Assembly (NCBI GenBank): GCA_008638375.1
Contig: VIRR01000549.1
Coordinates: 62,001-126,000, forward strand
DNA from: Nyssa sinensis
Taxonomy: Eukaryota > Streptophyta > Magnoliopsida > Cornales > Nyssaceae
DNA length: 64,000 nucleotides
Reading direction: 5' to 3'
Part shown: piece after piece, positions 10,545-22,116 of the stretch
Numbering within the stretch: the first letter of the stretch is position 1
Layout: the number at the start of each line of letters is the position of its first letter
Translations under genes and position numbers: made by a program
The notes under the pieces: model-generated
What the model was told of the DNA's origin: nothing
Seen by the model: the letters and a program-made list of their open reading frames with translations, nothing else
Databases searched by the model: none

Positions 10545-13500
10545 TACCAAAACATAAAGATCATCTTTAAATGTCGTACGTGATGTATTAACACTTATGA
10601 AGTGCTTATCATCTGCATTCCAGTCTTCTTATTACTTACATTCCACTAATCACATTTAAAAATATACACAGAATGACCGTAACAATAATGTAACTGTATG
10701 ATGTCTTATAAAACACCATAGTACTCTACAGTTTGTCCTGCGTCACCATCTTCTTGAACAAGGACCCTGCTATTTTGTGTTCGCCGACTAATCTCATGTT
10801 CCCTCATGTGAAATCGAACAACATCAACAATTAAACTGGTGTAGCAGGATATCCTTTGATTAGGACCACATGTCAAGGAATATAATTGATTGTACGCCTC
10901 AAGAGATTGTTGGTGGCGTAATATCTTCATCTATTAATTCAATACAAGTATAAAATTAATTGAATACAAATGCATTAAGTAATACAATTACAATTAATTG
11001 AAACCTTGTCTTACACGTTCTCCGAACCACTTTGGAAACAAATTTTGTTGTCTTTACTCTAGATCAGAACTTGATACATTTTCTCTCTGAAGCTCGATCG
11101 TATGCTCACTGCATAAGATGAGATATGTTATATGTAACTTACATTTGTGTACTAACGTAGTATTGCAATGATTTCGATAAACTTACTTAAAATATAGCAA
11201 TGTCTCATCGCAATTGTTGAGCACGGTGTAGTGGACTTTTTCCAACTCTTGAGGATAACACCATTCATATATATGGGCACCTATTGGCCACACGTTCTGA
11301 TTAAACACCACAAGGCCAGTTCGTTGTTTCCGTGAACCACTATCAGAATTTCACTCTTGACGATTTAACCTTGTCTCAATATCTTTAAGATGCATAGAGC
11401 AGAAGGTGAGACATTCAGCATCAACGTAAGTCTCAGCAATTGACCCATCCAGTCGTGCTTTGTTACGCACATATTGCTTCAATGTGTGCAAATATCTGTT
11501 TTAATAATTAATCAGTTATACATTAAAATAGTTAGGATTGATAGATAACACAATTTATAAAATTAAATGTACCTTTCTATTGGATACATCCAACGGTATT
11601 GGTCGGGTCTGCCAATTTTTGCCTCATGAGGCAAATGCACGGCTAGGTGGACCATTACATCAAAGAAAGCTAGAGGAAAAATCTTTTCCAACTTGTAGAG
11701 GATCACGACAACATCCCTTTCGAGCTTTTCTAGTACTTCCAAATTCAACGACTTCGCACATAATTCTCAAAAGAAACAGAAGCAGCCCAGCTCAATCAAT
11801 GTAGTTGATATGTCATCGGTGAGATATCCACGTAGTGCAATCGGAAGAAGTCGTTGTAAAAGGACATGACAGTCATGACTCTTCAATCTGGTTATTTTCC
11901 CATCTATAACATTTACACACCGAGATATATTTGATGCATATCCATCTGAAAACTTCACCGATTTAAACCACTCGCAAATCCTCAATCGTTCTGCAGATGA
12001 TAACGTATACTGTGCATGAGGCACAATATATTTATCACCGCTACGTATTAGGTGCAGCTATTTTCGTATTCTCAACTCCTATAGGTCCAACCGGGCTTTA
12101 GCGGTATCATTCATCTTCCCTTCAATGTTCATTAAAGTTTCCAGCACATTATCACAGATGTTTTTCTCGATGTGCATAACATCCAAATTGAACCTCAACT
12201 TAAGGGTCTCCTAGTACGGAAAATAAAAAAATATGCTCTTCTTCGTCCAATTTAACTTCACATTAGTACGCTTCCTCTTCTGAATACCCAGTATCTTCCC
12301 AAACCTCACTGGTTAGATGAGTGCCAATTACGCTAACACGTCTTTGCCAGACAACAATGGAGGTAACAATCTGCGCTCAATTTTTCCATCAAACAGATGC
12401 TTCTGTCGATTTCGCCAGCCATGTGATGGCGGTAGAAAATGACGATGGCACATGTAGCATATCTTTTTTCTATTAGACAAATGTAGGGAACATACATCCT
12501 TATTGCAAACCGGACATGCCAAATACCCCTTAGTGCTCTACCCAGATAAGTTTCCGTATACTGGAAAGTCATTTATGGTCTACAGTAACGCTGCATGCAA
12601 TTGAAATGTCTCGTTCTTAAAGACGTTGTATGCTTCCACTCCCACCTCTCACAATTCCTTTAACTCATCCACTAAAGGACGCAAGTACACATTAATTTCA
12701 TTACCAGGAGACTTCGGCCCTAGAATAAGCAACGATATGAAAATAAATGGTTCTTTCATACATTTCCACAGTGGCAAGTTATACGGCACAAGCAACACCG
12801 GCCACATGCTGTAGGCATTATTCATGTCACCGAACGGATTGAAACCGTCACTAGCCAGCCTAAGTCGTACGTTACGCGCCTCATTTGTAAACCATTCATG
12901 ATTTGTATGAAACTCAGCCCAAGTTTGAGAATTTGCCAGATGCCTACATACATTTTCCTTAGTAACACGCTTCTCCTTATGCCACCGCATATCTTTTGCC
13001 GTCTTCTGAGACATGTACAACCTTTGTAGTCTAGGTTTTAAGGGAAAATATCTCAGCACCTTATGCGAAATTGTCTTGCTTTTTCCTTCATTCAGCTTGT
13101 ACCTGGGTTCGTGGCATACCGTACACTCCATACATTGTTCAGTCTCCTTCCAAAATAACATGCAATCGTTTTTGCAATCATGTATGGGAATATACCCGAG
13201 GCCCAAATCTCTTAATATTCTTTTCGCCTAGTAATATGATTTCGAAAGGGTCTCCCCAGTAGGAAGCGCTGATTTAATCAATTCAATAACCATATTAAAT
13301 GATTTGTTACTCCATCGGTTGATAGTCTTAATATGAAGGAGTTTCACGAGAAAGTCCAGTTTCAGAAACTTATCACAACCCAGATATAACGGCTGTCTTG
13401 CTTCCCTCAACAAGGACTTAAATGCTTTCGATTGTCCTGTGTCACTCCTGTGACTACTCGTCCTAGTTGTAGCCCCCTGCAAGTCTACCAGCATTTGTGG

Positions 13501-13818
13501 CAAGCCTTCGTAACCAACCCCAACATTATCACGAAAGTCATCATCATCGTCTTCTTCTTCATCCTCAAATACCACTCGTACGTCACGGTGTTTCCCGTGA
13601 AATTCCCAACACATATACCTCTTGTCCATCCCGTGTAGGAGTAGGTGCTCTTTGGCCTCATCTATGTGTATATAATCCCTATTATTACACCTCCTACATG
13701 GACATCTTATCCTATTTCTCTCATCTATAGATGCAGGAGCAAACTCAATAAAATCTTTGATCCCCTTCACATACCCTGGCAAATGCCTGCCCTTCAAGTC
13801 CATCCAACTCTTATCCAT
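10545..13818 (-). pseudogene. CACTA TNP2-type transposase of E4, degraded
   Basis: This was the catalytic DDE-type transposase of the CACTA superfamily. The start is ATG at 13818 (MDKSWMDLKGRHLPGYVK). In order it shows the N-terminal transposase-associated domain with CPCRRCNN, the TNP2 core with LASDGFNPFGDMNNAYSMWP and NLDVMHIEKNICDN (acidic residues likely catalytic), the DUF4218 region (SHDCHVLLQRLLP, MVHLAVHLPHEA), introns with GT-AG borders near 11567 and 11190, and the start of DUF4216 (10930-10706). Stops interrupt it at about 13228, 12649, 12580, 12538, 11351 and 10646, several at tryptophan codons. The last part was displaced to 4644-4201 by E5. Confidence 0.88.
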
Positions 13819-15997
13819 TTTCGTCTACCTAATACAAGTAAAAAATGATACTCATTATAAATATGAAACATGAATCCTATCATCTCCCAACTTCTCTCTA
13901 AAGGGTAAGGTGGTCCTATCTCATTCGTGAATGCATAATCTACATTGCAATCAGCAGCAAATCAAATATTTGATTCTACTCGGACAAAATTTTGGCAGCA
14001 TCTCTCCACGGTTATCCAAATATATGAGATAGACGTTAGCACGCCTAAATATATACCCAGAGAATAATAGGAGACCGTACTGAAATTTTGTCATAGTGGA
14101 ATATTCAAGCATGTGCTATTGATTGCAATGCAAATTTAAGCATTCCCGAACTGTCCTCTCTAGACAATTCAAGAATTGATTTTCATACACACTAGCCTAA
14201 TCAGGATTAAATTTCGCGACAAGATTCACATGTGATGAAAATGACTCCCGAACGGGGCTAGGCTTATATGAATGCAGTTATACATTAAGTTACATGATCA
14301 TTTAGTTACGAACACTACTAAGACAAGAATATGACAATCGAGTTAATTTAAATATATATTCAGGACACAGTAGGGCAAGGCGAAAATAGATTCTTCATCC
14401 CAGTCTTGAACCAATGTCGGATTTTACTATGGCTTATCTATCTTTATGCATGTATCTTCAAATATGTGATGTGTCACTGGATAAGGAAGCCTCATTCTTC
14501 CATCTCTCTCTTTCATCTAGTGACATATTACATAAATAAAAATACATAAGTAATAATACAAGATCAATAAATCATTTCTGATTTAATTTGTATAGTTGAG
14601 TGACGCGTAATGAGAGTTGAATTGGTAGTCCAACCCATGGATTGAGGCTGCCACAAGCAGGGTTAGCCCTTATTGACTAGAACCTTTTACTCTGAAGGGG
14701 ACGAAGATGCTAGGAAGGAAGACATCTTGGAGAGAGACCTAGTCTAGAGAAAGAAAGAGACAGACAGACAACACAAAGATTGTTTGGAGGGGGGCTGACC
14801 AGAAATGGACTCAAAATACAAGAAAAATTCAACCCCTACCCAAAAAAAGAAAAGGGGTCCACTCCTTTGGATACAGACTTCAATTAATCCATCTAGTGAC
14901 AAATTTTTTTACACTAATTATTTAGCAATTATATGAGACTCTGTGTGAGGAAAATTGTTATATAATCATTATGTAAGCATTTATCTCAAGTTATTAGTAA
15001 TTCATTTCAAACTCTTATGAGTCTGTAATTATTAAGTTAGTTGAGTGTTAACACAAGTCATATTATACCAGTGAAGATTTTGATAATAACCAAACTAAAT
15101 TACAGAGATGTATTTCTAAAGAGAAGTAGTTTTTTTTTTAATACGAATACTTCAAATTTATTCGCTACACTCAGCATATAAGACCTATATACCTAGTTTC
15201 ACTTATTACAAGAATATGAACCATATCTCTAACAATTTTCCTATTCCTTAAGTGACTCTTTTTGTTGGGATGTACTTTATTTTATTTGTATTTTTAAATT
15301 AGTGTGGTTAATTGATGCACTTGGCTATAAAATTAATTAAGAATTTAAACTAATTATTTCTATAAAAACATTTGATTTATGACTTAAGTTCAACAATTTC
15401 TGTCAAATTAATTGACAAGCTGTTATGACATTGCTAGCGATACCCTATAATTGACAAACTATTTTCCAAGAAGAAAAAAAAATTCCCTTAAAATACCCAC
15501 TGCCAACAAATTATCAAAATATAAATATTACCAAAAAGAAATAAACCACTATAATCAAATCCAAGATAACCACTATATACACATGCAAAATATAACAGAG
15601 TTGCATCAATACATAAATAGGCATATTTTCTTTTTCTTATATTTTCTTTTCCTTCTTGTTTTCCATGGTATATAACCAAACAAGAAAAAAAAAAGTTGCA
15701 TCAATACATTGATAGGCATATTCCAAAAAATAAAAGAGAGGGTAAGTGGTAAGACCGTAAGTTCGGCGTTTGTTGGCGGCAGCAACGGGACCTACGATCG
15801 TGGCAATCGGCGGCAGCAAAGCGACGATCAGTGGCAGCAAAAAGCGAGCGTCTGAGAGAGAGAGAGAGATATCCGCGATATAGAGAGAAAAAGAGAACAA
15901 CTGAGATATTTAAAGAGATCGGAGAGAGAAAGAGAGCGATCGATCGAGAGGGAAAAGAAGAAACCAGAGGTCCCGGGAGCATTAATAGGGGGGCTTT
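13819..15997 (-). other. 5' region of E4: leader and first-intron-like sequence, no gene
   Basis: The stretch 14090-14290 is conserved with E3 (55310-55480) and E5. The remainder is AT-rich and unique. A 26-base direct repeat, TTGCATCAATACAT..ATAGGCATAT, occurs at 15601 and 15696. The part next to the terminus (15850-15960, minus strand) is CT-rich, as in the other copies. The ORFs here are short and low-complexity. Confidence 0.55.
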
Positions 15998-15998
15998 T

Positions 15999-16184
15999 TA
16001 GCGATGCACAACGAGCGTCGCTAATAACGTTTTGCCCGTTGCCAAAAGATTGACACCCTTTTTTTTGGGCGGGAAAGCCTTTTTTAGCGATGCACATGGT
16101 GTACGTCACTAATAGAGACTTTTTGCGACGCATTATGAGTGTCGCTAATAATGTGTGTTGCAAAAAATCACTTTTTTTGTAGTG
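15999..16184 (-). repeat. CACTA subterminal repeat block and 5' terminus of E4
   Basis: It has copies of TTAGCGATGCAC, GAGCGTCGCTAATA and GCGACGCATTATGAGTGTCGC, then the terminal repeat TTTTTTTGTAGTG ending at 16184. Confidence 0.88.
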
Positions 16185-16899
16185 AAGGTTGATGAAAGAG
16201 GATTTAAAAAATAAAAATGAAAGTGAAATATATGTGGCACTCAAATTAATTAAATGTCTGATCTTTGGCTTGTTTCTTTCTTGGAAAGGAGTTATAGATG
16301 GAGTAAGTCCTTTCATATAAGATTCCAGCCAAGACAAGTTGTTAAGAGTATTAAATATCTAAGTTATACTTAATTTTTTTAATAGTTTAAATTTTTAAAT
16401 GAGTTAATAATTTAACATAATATATATATATATATATATATGAGAGTTAATTATAATTGATATAAGTATTGATCGACCCACTCATAAATATGGTATTAGA
16501 GTTAATTATATTTGATACAATATTAAAGATGCATTAAAGTATAAAATATTTGTTTTTGTTAAAAGGTATATATTAAAAAAAAGGTACATAGAAGGAGAAA
16601 ATTACATAGCAGAGAGAGATAAATCTAGAGAAAATTACATCCATGCATGATCATTCAAAATGGTACATAGAAGGGGAAAAATAACACTAAAGGAAGAAGA
16701 AATGAAAATGAAAATAAACACCAACTACCCCTACTAATTAAATAGGAAAAATTAAAAATAATACATATTTCTTTCTTTTTTTCTCATTTTCTGGGCAAGT
16801 ATACAGATAATAGCATTCCTAGTAAAATTGCTTAGCTAAAAAAAAACAAAGGATTGGATAATGTCAACTTATTCCTTTGTTAAACTACACATGCCCCAA

Positions 16900-17570
16900 T
16901 TTATCAAATGATATCCTCTCCTTTTAAGATTATCAATGGATTGGATAGACTCATGTCATGTGGTTCACGCAAAGTAAGCCTCCTTGAAGGAAAGGCAAAA
17001 CCCCCATCCATACTTAGTACCTCATAGAAAGAACGAATGATGAAATAGTACCTCATAGAAAGAACGAATGATGAAACTCCTTCCACTTCCACCGGACTGA
17101 ATCCTACTCACCCACCGGATGTTCAAAGCCATCCAACACTCTAATAATGCTCTTACTAAATATAACTCTCAAGCATGGAAATCCTTCCTAAATCTAGGGG
17201 ACCATACTACTACATTTTCTTAGAAATAAACAAAGTCTGCAAACCATTGCATCCTCATTGACTGAAATTTGGAACAAGTTTGAGAACCTATTTTTCAAAG
17301 CCAACTCCCCACCCCATTTGTTTGCTAGAACCTTATCTGCACCCCAATTCCTTGCACAAAATCAATTATAATGTTTAAACAAAAAACAACCTTTCCTAAA
17401 ATTCTTCCACAAACCCAACCCAAATGACATACCTACTCTTTTGAGATCCAACCACCTCACAAACTCATTTATTCCCTTTCCACCAACGTTCTGCACAAAG
17501 TATCTCTCTCCATGGAAAATCTCCAAAAACCACTTCCCGAATAAGCTTTATTGATCATAGTTATGACTCA
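16900..17570 (-). mobile_element. Degraded L1-type LINE fragment (end of reverse transcriptase region)
   Basis: On the minus strand, pieces of the plant L1 region downstream of the reverse transcriptase can be followed across several frames: GSGFWRFSMERDTLC and VERE at about 17550-17480, GLGLWKNFRKGC near 17420, KWGGELALKN near 17330, and IRSFYEVLSMDGGFAFPSRR at 17050-16970. Frameshifts and stops are frequent, so this is an old remnant. No poly(A) or target duplication was found. Confidence 0.5.
17018..17079. repeat. 31-bp tandem duplication
   Basis: AGTACCTCATAGAAAGAACG with its following AATGATGAAA occurs twice in direct succession inside the LINE remnant. Confidence 0.9.
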
Positions 17571-18197
17571 AGGACTACAATTTTTTAACACTACACATAG
17601 GACCACTCTTCTCAGCCTTCTTCCAGTTTTTCACTCTAAACCATTCTATTCAACAATTAAATGAAACAATTATCCATTCTTGTTTAATCTTTAAAGAAAC
17701 ATTGATAGGAAAACTTTAGAAATCATAAAAAAAAAAAAAAAAACACTAACTAATCACATTGATATATCTCTTTTTGACATCTACATCAACTTGCTTCTTT
17801 ATAAATGGTACAAGTGAAGGGTTTTATTTTCTTCTAACTTATAAAAGTATAAATAGACACTCAACCTATTGGGAATTTCAAAATTTGTGAAGTCTAACCT
17901 CACTTCCCCGTTGTCAATCAGAAGTATACAAAAAGAAGGAAAAAAAACAAATTTAAAACAAACCCTTACCTTTCTCAAACTCGGTGAAGTGGTGAGAGAG
18001 AGAGAGATCGGAGATTGATCTAGAGAGAGAAAGCGAGCGATGGAGAAACAACAAGAGATCGGAGATATTCCACCAATCTGAATCGAACGTCTGAGAGATG
18101 AGATATGGAGATCAGAGATCGAGTTTCAGAGAGGAAGAGATCAAATGAGAAATAGAGAGAGATCAAATGCGAAACAGAGATTAAATTTATAAGAACT

Positions 18198-18533
18198 TAT
18201 TAGCGATGCACACCGTGCGTCGCTAATAGTCCTTGTGCGTTGCTAAATGTGTGTAAAACAGCACTGTTTTCATTAAACATGTTATTTGCGACGACCATGT
18301 GCGCGTCGCCAATACCATTGCCTATTAGTGATACCCATGTGCGTCGCAAATGGTCACGTTTGTGTCGCTAATAGATAGGCGCCTAATTTTTCGCGCCAGA
18401 ATCAAATTTTTTTATTACTTTTTCCCTACTATTCGCGACACACTATTGAGCGTCGCTAAAAGTGACTTTTAGCGACGGTTTTTGTGCGTCGCTAATAATG
18501 CGCATCACAAAAACTATGTTTTTTTTTGTAGTG
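18198..18533 (-). repeat. CACTA subterminal repeat block and 5' terminus of E6
   Basis: It has about ten copies of the GCGTCGCTAATA / TATTAGCGACGC motif, many as facing pairs, ending at TTTTTTTTTGTAGTG. The order of motifs and spacers (GCGCGAAAAATTAGGCGCC on the minus strand) resembles that in E3 at 52027-52320. A TATA-like TTATAAATTTA lies just inside. Confidence 0.88.
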
Positions 18534-20299
18534 GTACCGTCTTGTGCTATATATAAAAATGTTTTGGAGATCACTTTATAAAATTGTTTCATGAATCTAA
18601 CTATCAATACCCGATTCCATTGAATGAACATTCTATTAAAAATCATTATAAGCATTTTTTTTTTTTTTGTCTTGGATGAGTATTCTTTATTTCATTTTCT
18701 GCCATTTTCCTTCTATTCTATTTCCTATTAGATTTAGGGGTAAGGCAACCTTTTGTAGGCCTAAATTTTTGATAAAAATCAAAAGATTTCTAGATGACAA
18801 TTATTGTCATTTTACCATTCATTATGTGTCCGATCGTAAGAACAAAATATATAAATAATAGTGGCTATCACAAAAAATAATTTTAATCTACAATGACATA
18901 ATTGGAGCCAATAAAATCTTTTATTTGTAAAGTCAAGTTGGAATACTCCAAATAAAAATTTTTAGCTCCCAATGTTTTATTTTTTATTTTTGCAAACGGA
19001 TCGAATTTTGGAGTCGGAGACCTGGATCCGATAGATCCAGGTCTAGACCTGTTTAAATTTGACTGGTCCGGGTCTGGATCTTAGAGGGTCTACCTAGGCT
19101 CGGCCCGTTGACAGGTCTAAATGCGCCCTTTCAATAACATTCTGACATGTATGCTATGTCACACTAAAAAAAATGAGCCTTATTATACATGACAAGATAT
19201 TATTGAATGGACACATTACTACTTTACTGTATTAGACCCATTTAAGAATTTTCTAAATTTTCTTCAGCCCTAGCTAAATTTTCTTTGAACTTTTGAGATA
19301 ATCTTCGATGACTAGTATATCATATCATAACGGGACAATGTACTTTTTGAATAATACTTTGCCACATATAATATGTTATATTAAAATGGATAAGTTATAT
19401 AACATATGATAAAATGGTATTAAAAAATCACATTTCCATGTTAAGAATTTTCCCAAATTTCTACCTACTTTTGTACCAATCAATTTCAATGAAAATTTTG
19501 TTTCCTAAACAATTACAATCCAGTGAGATTTCATAAAGAAAAAGAAGGAATAGCTTTTTCTGTTGAAGACTATACAAATGTTCAATAATTCTATGATTCT
19601 CAAATTCTTTATCCTAAATCATTTGACCGACATAAATAACCTTACTTACAAATAACTTTATGGGATAACTTGAGTAGGAGAGTTTTGTAGCATATTTCAA
19701 AAGTTATTGATTTGAGTGACGGGAGGCCATTCCTGCATAATCAAAGATTGTGAAAATGTTTTGAAGTGAATAAAACGGTTTACGTTTATGCATGCTATAT
19801 GAAAAAGATAATATTAGAATATTTTAATAAAATTAAAATTAAAAAATATATTTTTATTTTGATCCATTCAACTCAGTTGAAATTATTAAACATATTCTTT
19901 AACCACTTAATTAATTACCATCATTTGTTGAGATTTTTTTCTCTCTTATGTATATATGTATATGTTTGAAAGTTACTACAACAATGCTTTTACTTCTCTT
20001 TTTTGATGTCTCCCCCCCCCCTTCTCTCTTTCAAATTCTTACGTAGCTATCACATTCATACTCTTTCAAAAAATTCTATTTTGTTAAATAACTTAAGAAC
20101 TTTCTTTTTTTTTGGAAAGTTTATTAGATTATGGAGTTTCACTCCACATTATATTTGTGATGTTTTTTGTGTTATTGAGCAATTCGATATGAATTGGTTC
20201 ATCATTGTCTATTAAAAATGTGTCTAACAATTTTTTCTTTTTCTTTAATGGATCGATAAAAAAGTATTATGACCAACTTACGCACATCAGACTATATCT
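18534..20299. other. Spacer with no recognised gene
   Basis: This is AT-rich sequence. A GC-richer patch at 18995-19125 with repeated GGTCTGGATC/GATCCAGGTCT elements ends CCCGTTGACAGGTCTAAATG. It resembles the terminal zone of an hAT-type element, but no paired end or 8-bp duplication was found. A C9 run lies at 20012-20020. Open frames here are short and AT-driven. Confidence 0.5.
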
Positions 20300-21550
20300 T
20301 GTTAGTATTAGTGTATCAGTAAAACAGAAATTAAATCCGTGCAAACAAAATTTCGATTAATGTAACAGAAACTATTTTGAAAATATAGAAACAATTCTGA
20401 AAATACAAAACTATTTTGAAACCAAATTAAAGCAGTAACTATTTTGAGAACTAGAACAATTCTGATCTAGAGTTGAAGTACAGAAACAATTAAAAAAATG
20501 CAAAACAAAATTATATGTAATAAAAAACAACAGAACCTAGTGGGTAGTTGTAGAATACAGAAAACTAATCAAGTCTTGTGTTGGACATAATTTCTTTAAG
20601 ACAATTTATTGCCCTCGCAGTAGGTGCTTAAGAGTTCTAGACAATATGTCTCTCAGGATAAAATGATGTACAACACAAAGGCAAACACTTCCAATGTGTT
20701 CTGTCGAACCAGAACTATGCAGAACTCTCTCGAATGGAATGAAGATGATATGTTTTTGAATGAATGAATAATGCTATATAGTGTGCCCTATTTATAGACT
20801 CGCTCATGCCTGTTTGGTACAGGCATGAAGCTTGAGTCGTGTCTGTTCATGGTGAACAAACACAGTTGCGTCCATGGATAAGATGCCCATTCAGTCAAAC
20901 AGCATTTCCAAAACGATAGTGTTTTGGACCCCCAACAGTAACCATACGCATGTCGCAAAATGACAGCATTTCGGACTCCCAACGGTAACCATTCGCACGT
21001 CGTAAAACGACAGCGTTTCGGAATCCAACGGTCACTTAAACGTATGTTCAAAATAATTGCGTTTCTGGTTTGAAAAATTTTAAATAAATTTCTGTAAAAA
21101 GATATATACACAACAAGCCCAAGCCCAGGCCCAGAACCCATAACCTGAACCAGAGCCTCGCCCGGTTCTGTACTGGGCAACGACGCGCGTGTTGTGAACC
21201 AAGCATGTGCTAAGTCTTCCCTCATCTACAACACTTGGGTTCCCCTTGGGGCCCAAACCCTCCTCCAAGGTAGGTGTATATATACTTTTTAAGAGCTTTG
21301 TACCCATCCTATATGAGACACAAGCTTTTTGCACAAGCTTCAAGGTTTTGTTACCATTTTCAAGTAGTGATGTTTGAAAGCAATTTCTCATTCACTCCTT
21401 AATGGTTTTGAGCAACCCAATATATAATCTTAATCTCCTCATGGAGGAGAACACATTCCTATGTGGACCCACTAAGATTAATTTGTGGGACCCACTTTAA
21501 TTTTAGCTCAAAAATAGCTAATTATAATGCTCAAACCCATTTTTTCAACA
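20300..21550 (-). repeat. 3' LTR of the Copia element (element sense)
   Basis: It is bounded by TGTTAGTATT and TTTTTCAACA on the plus strand. Sequence and order match 26361-27630, with many substitutions and small indels, so the insertion is not recent. A likely TATA element (CTATATAGCATTATTC, minus strand, about 20760-20780) lies in the shared part. Confidence 0.93.
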
Positions 21551-21562
21551 ATCCCCCACATG
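21551..21562 (-). other. Polypurine tract of the Copia element
   Basis: The minus strand reads TGTGGGGGAT immediately before the 3' LTR, the usual position for priming plus-strand synthesis. Confidence 0.7.
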
Positions 21563-22116
21563 AATAAAATTGACTGAAAGTAATGCAAATGACATGTAGA
21601 CACTAAGAGAGAGTTCAGTTGGAAATTTTCTGCATAGAGGAAGGTAGCTTGTGGCCTTGAACTTTCCCTTGTGAAATGCTATCGGGGTTACTAATTGATT
21701 AGTGAACATGATGTCTTGAACTGTTCAATCGTTTGTGTAAACCAAGACAACAACATTCACACAAAATCTTTCCTGATACAGTTGGTTCTCATGATTGTGT
21801 TCATTTTGGCCCTGAACAACTCTTAGTTTCATGAGTGCTCCTAGAGAATTTAGCCTTTATCATTCTCATAGAACCGGCCCAGTTCACACTCCCATAGGTG
21901 ATTTCTTATTAAGAGTATTCTGCTATACCTCACTTGTTTTTAACAAGATATAAGAATCATTAAAAGCTTAGCTTACCCTATTCAACGCTGCAGGCTTCAC
22001 TATTCTGATTATAGGAATGAGTAGGAGATTTGATCTCCATAGTGATTTCAACGAGTCACACACAATTCGGTTGTCCCTTTGAACCTAGATCTTGGGATCT
22101 CCAGTCAGCTAGGTTG

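Larger units (their letters stand above)
1..16184 (-). mobile_element. CACTA (En/Spm) element E4, minus strand, 3' end outside the window
   Basis: The 5' end is at 16184, where the reverse complement reads CACTACAAAAAAA and continues into GCGTCGCTAA-type subterminal repeats. The element then has a leader, a TNP2 transposase pseudogene (13818-10545), the TNP2 tail (4644-4201), a Ptta/En/Spm gene (4031-2357), a 161-bp tandem array (2297-140) and a 3' flank running off the window. Gene order and sequence match the plus-strand copy E3, which shows that these parts belong together. A second CACTA, E5, interrupts it between about 4645 and 10538. The base triplet after the 5' end is AAG; the matching target duplication lies outside the window and cannot be checked. 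Confidence 0.8.
16185..18533 (-). mobile_element. CACTA element E6, 5' portion; apparently the host of E4
   Basis: The 5' end at 18533 reads CACTACAAAAAAAAACATAG on the minus strand. It is followed by a long subterminal block and a CT-rich leader (18180-17985). The interior has no transposase sequence in this window and ends where the 5' terminus of E4 begins. The simplest reading is that E4 inserted into E6 and the rest of E6 lies left of the window. That is inference, because the far side of E4 is not visible. Confidence 0.6.

Noticed and set aside
14600..14830. GC-richer patch in the E4 5' region that might be an LTR remnant
   Set aside because: No boundary, primer site or second copy was visible.
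15828..16337. A 169-codon minus-strand ORF crossing the E4 terminus
   Set aside because: It spans the CACTA end and the subterminal repeats, so it joins two unrelated sequences by chance.
18995..19125. Possible hAT-type terminal zone (GGTCCGGGTCTGGATC, CCCGTTGACAGGTCTAAATG)
   Set aside because: No matching opposite end or 8-bp duplication was found nearby; kept only as a remark in the spacer.
19766..20215. Two ORFs of about 70 codons in the left spacer
   Set aside because: AT-rich composition gives Lys/Ile/Phe-rich peptides with no similarity or conserved context.
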